From Halichondria panicea (lineage: Eukaryota > Porifera > Demospongiae > Suberitida > Halichondriidae), in NCBI RefSeq assembly GCF_963675165.1, contig NC_087391.1, forward strand, positions 3,460,646 through 3,524,645: a stretch of 64,000 nt of DNA. Reading direction: 5' to 3'. The first letter of the stretch is position 1; the number at the start of each line of letters is the position of its first letter. Positions 60,001-64,000 of the stretch are shown piece by piece. The notes under the pieces are model-generated. The model had not been told where the DNA came from. It saw only the letters and a program-made list of their open reading frames with translations, and did no database searches. The translations under genes were made by a program, and so were the position numbers.

Positions 60001-63000
60001 GGGCTTGTACCTGGCAGATACAACTCTAGCCATATTTTTGATGTTCTTCCTGACACTTTCTGTAAGTACATACTCTTCTGGAACGGATGCCTGCATTGAA
60101 CCTTTATACAACCAAAACCCTTCCACTTGAATGTAGCCACGAGTATTTGGGGGAGGAATAGGAGCAGAGATGCACGTCTTGGACACCGATAATGTATGAC
60201 TAATCAGTGACATGATGAGTGGATGGTAGTCACCTCGCACTTCTGAGAGAAAGCTCATGCAAAAGCCCTAGTACACAGAGTGGATCAGCAACAAATTAGT
60301 ATTGAAAAAGGCTACCTCATAGGCTGATCTCAGCAGACTACCGCAGAACATCTGACGACAATAGGTGAGAGCTCTACAAAGATTTCGCAAACTGAAAAGG
60401 CAAATAGTATAATTAAAGTAACAGCTCACTATCAAATGAAATTATAATTAACCTGTAATTGGGCTTCCGACCGGTGCCATCTTGCAACCTGCTTTCAGCA
60501 AGTTTTTTCATACTGAGATGAAGTCTGATCAAAAGAGAAAAAATCATAATTATTATGCAGCTGTTACTTATACCAGGAGCATATGGTTTTGTTCTATGTT
60601 GAACACTCACTTAATGATGCCCTCCACAAGTTTTGACGGAGGAGACACGCTCTGCAGGTATGTGTGCACTAAGAGCCTAAGATCAGACGAGTCCTGAACT
60701 TCATCCACATAGAACTCAGTCAGTCTGGATAGAGATATTCAAACAATATAATTACATGTATATTGATGATAAATGAATCTGCTGCACCTATTGCGTACAC
60801 TGTAGGGCAGTGACTTTTTCCCAAAATCTGTGGCTGGATTCATGCAGCAGAAAAGACGAAAGTTTGGATGACGCTTCACAACACCCGCTTCTCTGTAAGC
60901 AAATAATCTGAATAACATAAATTATTATGCCATGCCAAAACACTTACAGTTTTTCAGGTAAAAGAAAGGAACCATTTGCACACTCTAACAGTCCACTCAG
61001 GCACTGTAGAGTCTCAGACGAAGCTAGGTTAACCTCATCCAGAAGGATCCAGGAGCCACTTCTGACAGCCTCAACGAGTGCACCCTGGCAGCATTGGAAT
61101 GATTGTAAAAATTATTGCACCATGTTCAACTTGCCTCCACAAAGTCAAAGGCAAAGGTAGAACGGGAACTGGCGAGTTGTTTCTGAAATTTACCCAAAGT
61201 CTTAGCCATCTTCTTCCATTCTGAGATAAAACTCCCACCACTGCCTGCACATGCAAGCATACGTGAGGGGGAACATGGCCAAAGAATAGAGTTAAATTTC
61301 TATAGCTATACTAATGGTTGTTGCATATTTTGGCAGTGATGCTTTGCAGTCTTTTTTTTTATAATACTTGCGTTCTAGCACAGAGCTAACTCTATGAGCA
61401 GTCTCCCAATAAGAAAAATATTTTGCTCTGACACAATGTCTGTTATAAGTAAATTAGACCAGACATCGCAAAAGTTGAAAGGACAGAGACATTTTGTGGG
61501 ATAAGCGCCTTCGCAATTGGTGAGTACATGTATTCAGTAACAGGACTGCTGTAGCTAGCTGGCTCTTCATGAAAAGAATCATCACTCGTTGATGTATATC
61601 TGTCTAACATGATCCATGAAGCTTGATGTACGTATACTTAGTAGAGCCTATGATGAATGCGCTGTTGTAGTTTCTTGCTGCAAAGAGATCAAGTTCACAA
61701 ATGGCTACAGCTAGCTGTTTAACAGATTTTTTCTGACTTTTGTAGCTAACAAAAAGCTAGCGCTTTAGTGCAAGGCTAACTCATAGTGTGAACGGATGAT
61801 GCTATAAAAGATTCTGAAGAGACTGCAATAGGCTTCAATGTGAGTCAAACTAGCCATAACTCGAGAAAGAAGCTTTAGTTTGCTAATCACATATCAAAAT
61901 CCAGGAGAATGTGGCTAGAAGCCTATAGAAGCTGTTAGTTTTCGTCGCATTGCAACCGTTGACAGCTGGAACAGACACACCGACACACACAGTTACCTTT
62001 ACCGTATCCCTCGTGCGGCTACGCCTCGAGGCATAAAAACTCAAAAATACACTGCATCATAACCGTATAATTCTGAAAAGGCTTCAAAAGGGCCCTCCAT
62101 GAAATTAATATTTTGCACATGCTATACCGTATTACTAGAATATTTTGCGGATGAAAAACCTTTGCGAATGAGCTAAATCAGCAGAAAATTTGACTCTTTG
62201 CGATCTAACTATTGCGATTTGGCAAGGATCGTTTGCATTTACTAGTAATAATTTAGGTTTTGCAATTTTATTGTTGCAAATTGATTAACCTTCGCAAAAT
62301 TCGCATAATTATGTTTATTACTCGCAAAACATTCTAGTAATACGGTATATACGATTATGTTTCGGCCTTTAGTGAAAAATGGGCCTAGGAACTGGGAAAT
62401 AGTACAAATATAATACCGGTATGATATTATAGCATATGCATGTACCAGAATACTTACTGAGAGCTGATTCCACAGAGTGTGACATCAGTTTCAAAAGTTT
62501 TTTCCAATTTTGTTTACTGTATGTTTCCTGGAATGGACTTGCCAGTTTTTTCAGAATCTAGCACTTATAGTTTCTTACCTGCAGGCTTGAGAGAAACGGG
62601 CCATTCTGTTTTAACGAAAATGTTGCATGAAACAAAGTCTCGAACTCCGCCTTCACAGGATCTAGCAGGTGAGACAGCTGGAGTGGTTTGAACCTGGGAC
62701 AAACAAAGGTCAACGTCATGTGCAGCCCGGAATGTTCAAACAGTAGTTATACTCACCCTCCTAACAAGTCAGTGCTCTCAGTTTGCTCACTCATGTTAAA
62801 CACCACCAATCGATTATCTGCCGATCGGGAGAAAGCTATCACTATAGGTATGTGTGTTGGGAATTACCAACCTGTCACTTTGGAAAGATAGTTGACAACA
62901 GCTGTCTTTCCTACCCCAGTTTCTCCTACCAACAATACCGGTTCATTCATCTGTACACACCTGCATACACTTTCCAGGAGGCGAAGGGATGATGATGTGT

Positions 63001-63782
63001 GGGCAAAGCATAATCTGCATGGTAACAATGTGAAGGCCAACACACACACAGGCACACAAATATTATTTTACTCTGGATTGAAAGGAGTCAATCTGATTAT
63101 GTTAGCCCTCCCCACAGAAAGAGTGGTTGGTGACCTCTGAACAGATGGTCTGTGACTTCTACACAGTTGCTCGATCTGCCAAAAAATGTAACACCAAGAA
63201 CACACACGTTATAAGTCCCCATACTTTTTCTTTGCTGATTCCCCCCACTAGAGAACCAAATTGTACAGCTAATACTTCCTTATCTGGAAGACTCAAGGAA
63301 CCACACAAGCAGTCAATAACCTAATGGAGGAATGGATTTAAACACCAATGACCAATAACAAACGACAGAAATGTGCTACCTCCAGCATGAAGTCTTCCAC
63401 TGAGGTTATTCTACCATTGTATACTTGCGGGGACACTCGATCGCAAACTTTCAACAGCTGCCTATTTTCCATACAGTCACAATTATCCACACACACAGTA
63501 ATGATTAGCAAACACATACCTGATATGAACATTCATTCCTTCTACAGCAGAGAGGAGTGTCACAATAAACTGAGAGAGGTCGGGGTGCTTTGCTGCAAGT
63601 ATCTATGAATTCGGAACGACATACAATTTATGCTGTACATGACTGGCCATCAACTACAATGACTTACTTGTCCAACAGATATGCTTGAAATCGGAGATAC
63701 TTTGAAAATTGTGGAATGCTGACTCAGCAGGTGCAGCAGAGCAAATGACGAAGACAACAAGGGAGATCCATCACGAAATGTT
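30084..63782 (-). CDS. MDN1: Midasin, giant AAA ATPase of 60S ribosome assembly (N-terminus outside window)
   Basis: Midasin is a nucle(ol)ar dynein-like remodeller whose six AAA modules power removal of assembly factors from pre-60S particles through a C-terminal MIDAS domain. The gene reads leftward in dozens of short exons with mostly 50-60 bp introns. First exon visible: 63782 leftward, in the part between AAA1 and AAA2. P-loops: GETGVGKT (AAA2, ~62920), GPTSAGKT (AAA3, ~59925), GATG|CGKT (AAA4, ~58505 split by intron), GPPGVGKT (AAA5, ~57125), GKCCTGKS (AAA6, ~55165). Then the linker (~41.9-51.2 kb), an Asp/Glu-rich region (~40.2-41.9 kb), MIDAS (VDDSSSM at ~38840, ILSDGRG at ~38265) and the terminal exons 31200-31277, 31097-31141 and 30084-30218 (FPFPFYIILRD, stop 30084-30086). 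Three introns appear to have GC donors (61134, 50661, 38440). Order and motifs match animal midasin (~5,600 residues) throughout; no inactivating change was seen in the exons I read. Confidence 0.96.
30294..31052. mobile_element. TIR element in the last MDN1 intron
   Basis: ATAGATTGAAAAGGAAGGGG at the left (30296) is mirrored by CCCCTTCCTTTTCAATCTAT at the right (31031-31050). The pairing extends to GATTGGAAACGA, and further in to TGAAACACTCCGCGTTAT with its mirror AACGCGGAGTGTTTCA near 30980. The element is ~760 bp and carries exon-like sequence of an unknown gene. Confidence 0.85.
30409..30915 (-). pseudogene. Three in-phase exons of an unknown membrane protein inside the TIR element
   Basis: Exons 30865-30915 (17 codons), 30712-30801 (30 codons) and 30409-30684 (92 codons) are each a whole number of codons, are open throughout, and are bordered by good splice sites (TTTCTAG|, GAA|GTAAGT, TTTTTAG|, TATATAG|, CAG|GTAATG). 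The product has one likely membrane segment (FIAFICLVIVVALL). I recognise no family. There is no start or stop, so it is either a captured gene fragment or a gene truncated by the element ends. It could also be chance, but three consistent exons argue against that. Confidence 0.5.
31788..33829. mobile_element. 2.04-kb TAGCCTCGAT-family TIR element
   Basis: Left end TAGCCTCGATCACAGGCCGA, right end TCGGCCTGGGATCGAGGCTA; the arms align over ~85 bp including TGCGTATGCGTCA/TGACGCATGCGCA. The interior contains a decayed copia-type fragment near its right side. Confidence 0.75.
33240..33465 (+). pseudogene. Copia-type retrotransposon fragment (RNase H end)
   Basis: The peptide VADMLTKGLNRDQIEKLRNM (33375-33440) matches the well-known C-terminal end of Ty1/copia pol. 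Upstream sequence (FVELELFYDT-like at ~33235) is compatible in other frames but disrupted. No LTR, integrase or gag found. Confidence 0.65.
34168..34962 (+). repeat. Family A interspersed repeat
   Basis: Head TGAAAGCACCAGGCCGGGTG with GATGCCTTGGTG, body CTAGCATTCTAGTGCAGAG, tail ACCATATACCTCGCTTGAGC and GCACCAAGGCATAAT. Confidence 0.75.
35284..37158. mobile_element. Foldback element with ~500-bp arms
   Basis: GGGTCATTCCATATCAATTC at the left and GAATTGATATGGAATGACCC at the right. Arms ~35284-35785 and ~36660-37158 share blocks such as AAACTGGCTGCTGTTAGTTA (inverted) and ACATCCCACAACATATCTCA. The ~870-bp centre shows no convincing ORF. Confidence 0.9.
37655..38105 (+). repeat. Family A copy with nearby CA tract
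   Basis: ACCTCGGTGGAGATGCC head, AGTGGGTAATGATCGACCAT, CAATAGCTAGCG core, tail ACACACGCTTGCGCATGCGC. A second tail with an expanded CA/GCAC microsatellite lies just before, at 37430-37575. Confidence 0.7.
38244..39060 (-). other. MDN1: MDN1: MIDAS domain, main exons
   Basis: RRIIPFIASNYQNDRIWLRR is followed by the metal-ion-dependent adhesion motif D-x-S-x-S in VDDSSSM, then AYESLAVIISAVTRL, NGQIGVCR, FKQKGTSFKE and RLLIILSDGRGVFSDGG (the second metal-site loop). The intron 38379-38440 begins with GC. The domain continues after a 7-kb intron. Confidence 0.93.
39170..39850 (+). repeat. Family A copy containing a family B MITE
   Basis: Head GAAAGCACCGCGGGTCCTGA at 39173, body resumes at ~39480, tail ACCGTATACCTCGCTTGCGC then ATGCGCACCGAGGCATAA to ~39850. 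The MITE at 39232-39459 sits inside, dating its insertion after that of the family A copy. Confidence 0.78.
39232..39459. repeat. MITE family B copy 3
   Basis: CAGTATAGCGCGAAATTTTC at the left, GAAAATTTCGCGCTATACGG at the right; the interior matches the copies at 8566 and 21970. Confidence 0.88.
40170..41905 (-). other. MDN1: MDN1: Asp/Glu-rich region
   Basis: Exons are dominated by Asp, Glu and Ser, for example DNDDDG, EELDNLEDDMDDLDSGD and NTEDVMEENTDCD. A short basic patch with GTRRRRAP and TAKRARLV lies near 40450-40550, in the place where the human protein has its KRLRT segment. This tail links the AAA ring/linker to MIDAS. Confidence 0.92.
49598..50146. repeat. Nested inverted-repeat element in the MDN1 linker intron
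   Basis: Outer arms GGTCCTTCAATTATTGCTGA and TCAGCAAGAATTGAAGGACC. Inner arms (~49745-50050) GTTAGTACACACACTAACAT and ATGTTAGTGTGTGTACTAAC. A third, shorter inverted pair with CGAGAAATTTTCGC lies in the centre (~49867-49985). Confidence 0.8.
50280..50642. repeat. Possible pogo/Tigger-like remnant
   Basis: The right end reads ACAGTGGGACCTCCATAAAA with CGGACACC on the minus strand, which resembles pogo/Tigger TIRs. The other end is unclear. No transposase. It ends ~20 bp from the preceding MDN1 exon. Confidence 0.45.
51293..51503. repeat. MITE family C copy
   Basis: ACCGTATAGCGTGTAATTTT at the left and AAAATTACCCGCTATACGGT at the right, in an MDN1 intron. Confidence 0.88.
52300..52695 (+). 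repeat. Family A copy (shortened)
   Basis: Head AAAGCACCGCGGGTGCTGAT and GCCTCGGTGGAGGC, body CTGCAGCTACCAGTAGCTAT and GAAACGAAGCATTATTTTGC, ending near the GAGCCACTGTAGCAGTCTAG segment. The usual tail is missing. Confidence 0.72.
52922..53040. repeat. 119-bp near-perfect palindrome
   Basis: TATCCTATGGATACTGAAGA at the left is mirrored by TCATCAGTATCCATGGGATA at the right. Pairing continues through CACGAGTC-GTGCC and AGTAACTG to a CACGAGTGCCTGCAAGGCACGAG-like centre, itself palindromic (in pieces of under 20 bases). The rest of the intron (53041-53930) holds three GTGTGCAATA repeats near 53730 and no recognised gene. Confidence 0.85.
55230..55600 (+). repeat. Family A copy in the AAA6 intron
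   Basis: Head GAAAGCACCACTGGTGCTGA, tail ACCATATACCTCGCTGCGCA then TGCGCAACCTAGGCATAA. It fills nearly the whole intron preceding the AAA6 P-loop exon. Confidence 0.78.
55806..57255 (-). other. MDN1: MDN1: AAA5 module
   Basis: GKPLLLEGPPGVGKTSLVTS, RIVRINLSEQT|DISDLFG, Walker B GDWIVLDEMNLASQSVLEGL, FACQNPLHQGGGRKGLPKSF, TNRFTQVYIDKLSPSDL and WEFNLRDVLRWC. Introns are short and all look canonical. Confidence 0.94.
57318..58798 (-). other. MDN1: MDN1: AAA4 module
   Basis: FDEPVLMVGATG ends one exon and CGKTSLCQLLSALLGRQLFS opens the next, so the P-loop is split by an intron. The module continues with SDFLGGLRPVRSKHTEE, Walker B GGCLMIDEISLAGDAVLERL, LATMNPGGDYGKKE, LSPALRNRMVEIWCPV and VRDLLTWVTFMNK. 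Confidence 0.93.
58860..60265 (-). other. MDN1: MDN1: AAA3 module
   Basis: ILTESVRKNIKNMARVVSA leads into LLQGPTSAGKTSMVQYLAR, then RINNHEHTDLQEYVGMYT, Walker B GYWIILDELNLAPTEVLEAL, GTQNPPGIYAGRK, LSRAFRNRFIELH and FHGKHGLITLRDLFRWAERY. This is the best conserved module in the window. A family A2 fragment lies in the intron at ~59268-59391. Confidence 0.95.
59268..59391 (+). repeat. Family A2 fragment
   Basis: TTTTCGTCGCATTGCAACCG, GCAGACACACAGTCAGC and tail GTGCGGCTACGCCTCAAGGC. Only the 3' third is present. Confidence 0.7.
61683..62037 (+). repeat. Family A2 copy in the AAA2 intron
   Basis: TTTGTAGCTAACAAAAAGCT, ACTAGCCATAACTCGAGAAA, TTCGTCGCATTGCAACCGTT and tail CGTATCCCTCGTGCGGCTAC with GCCTCGAGGCATAA. 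Confidence 0.75.
62124..62348. repeat. 225-bp MITE (family F)
   Basis: ATACCGTATTACTAGAATAT at the left, ACATTCTAGTAATACGGTAT at the right, with TTTTGCG/CGCAAAA and TTTGCGAATGA/ATTCGCA inside. Single copy in the window. Confidence 0.88.
63083..63782 (-). other. MDN1: MDN1: AAA1-AAA2 spacer exons
   Basis: Exons encode RDGSPLLSSSFALLHLLSQH, ILAAKHPDLSQFIVTLLSAV, a helical ITSVEDFMLEV segment and VGRANIIRLTPFNPE. These align in order with the human region just before AAA2. AAA1 itself lies beyond 64000. Confidence 0.8.
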
Positions 63783-63827
63783 CTGCATAAAAAAAAAACA
63801 TAATTATTGCACTGCTTTGTCTACTAT

Positions 63828-63995
63828 CGTACAGCGGGTAATTTTTGTGCGGTAAAAATTGATTTTCGTAATTTATGAAGTTCGTTTGTTTCATTACGTG
63901 CACTGCATTTGCATGGATTTCAGGGCGCCTACATTTTCGTAGGTAAAACTTTCGTGAAAAATCAGCCTGCCCACAAAAATTAATTCGTGCAGTAG
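63828..63995. repeat. MITE family C, diverged copy
   Basis: GTACAGCGGGTAATTTTTGT at the left and CCCACAAAAATTAATTCG at the right. It lies in the MDN1 intron at the right edge of the window. Confidence 0.65.
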
Positions 63996-64000
63996 AAAAG

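Larger units (their letters stand above)
60310..63015 (-). other. MDN1: MDN1: AAA2 module
   Basis: Walker A VLLVGETGVGKTAVVNYLSK, then NMSEQTESTDLLGG (62757-62818), Walker B SGSWILLDEVNLASS (near 61050), sensor LFCCMNPATDFGKKSLP and the second-arginine region SVRNR|LTEFYVDE. One 1.2-kb intron (61247-62459) contains a family A2 repeat and a MITE. The intron at 61085-61134 starts with GC. Confidence 0.93.

Overview
The window looks like nuclear DNA of an early-branching marine invertebrate. A demosponge is my best guess, with low confidence. Reasons: two conserved animal housekeeping genes are cut into many short exons separated by introns of about 50-60 bp, the DNA is AT-rich, and introns and intergenic DNA are packed with short inverted-repeat elements and a reverse transcriptase type that I associate with cnidarian and sponge genomes. 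I saw no prokaryotic operons, tRNA, rRNA or CRISPR array.

Two genes account for essentially all host coding sequence, both on the minus strand. (1) MTR, cobalamin-dependent methionine synthase, runs from its start codon at 23435 leftward. I could place 26 exons in consistent phase, covering the homocysteine, pterin and cobalamin domains. The C-terminal SAM-activation domain is not in the window; the last exon found ends at 2735 and is followed by a tandem-repeat field reaching almost to position 1. (2) MDN1 (midasin), the giant dynein-like AAA ATPase of 60S ribosome assembly, enters at the right edge between AAA1 and AAA2 and runs leftward through AAA2-AAA6, the long linker, the Asp/Glu-rich tail and the MIDAS domain to its stop codon at 30084. 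Three of its introns appear to use GC donors.

Everything else is mostly mobile DNA. 1-2700: ~0.6-0.7 kb tandem units. 5-15 kb: a 10-kb MTR intron with several small inverted-repeat elements and a 4.9-kb element with ~550-bp inverted arms that encloses a frameshifted retrotransposon (CXC-like Cys cluster, reverse transcriptase, zinc knuckle, restriction-like endonuclease). 15-23 kb: small MTR introns with MITE-like insertions. 23.7-29.6 kb (intergenic): a foldback element nested in another element; a 3.35-kb element whose inverted arms are 9-bp minisatellite arrays around a broken OTU-like/CXC transposon gene; and, touching it, an element with 43-bp tandem repeats. 30-38 kb: the last MDN1 introns carry a TIR element with three in-phase exons of an unknown gene, a 2-kb TIR element with a copia fragment, and a 1.9-kb foldback element. 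38-64 kb: MDN1 exons with scattered MITEs.

MTR (one-carbon metabolism) and MDN1 (ribosome biogenesis) have no evident functional link; they are simply neighbours in the same orientation.
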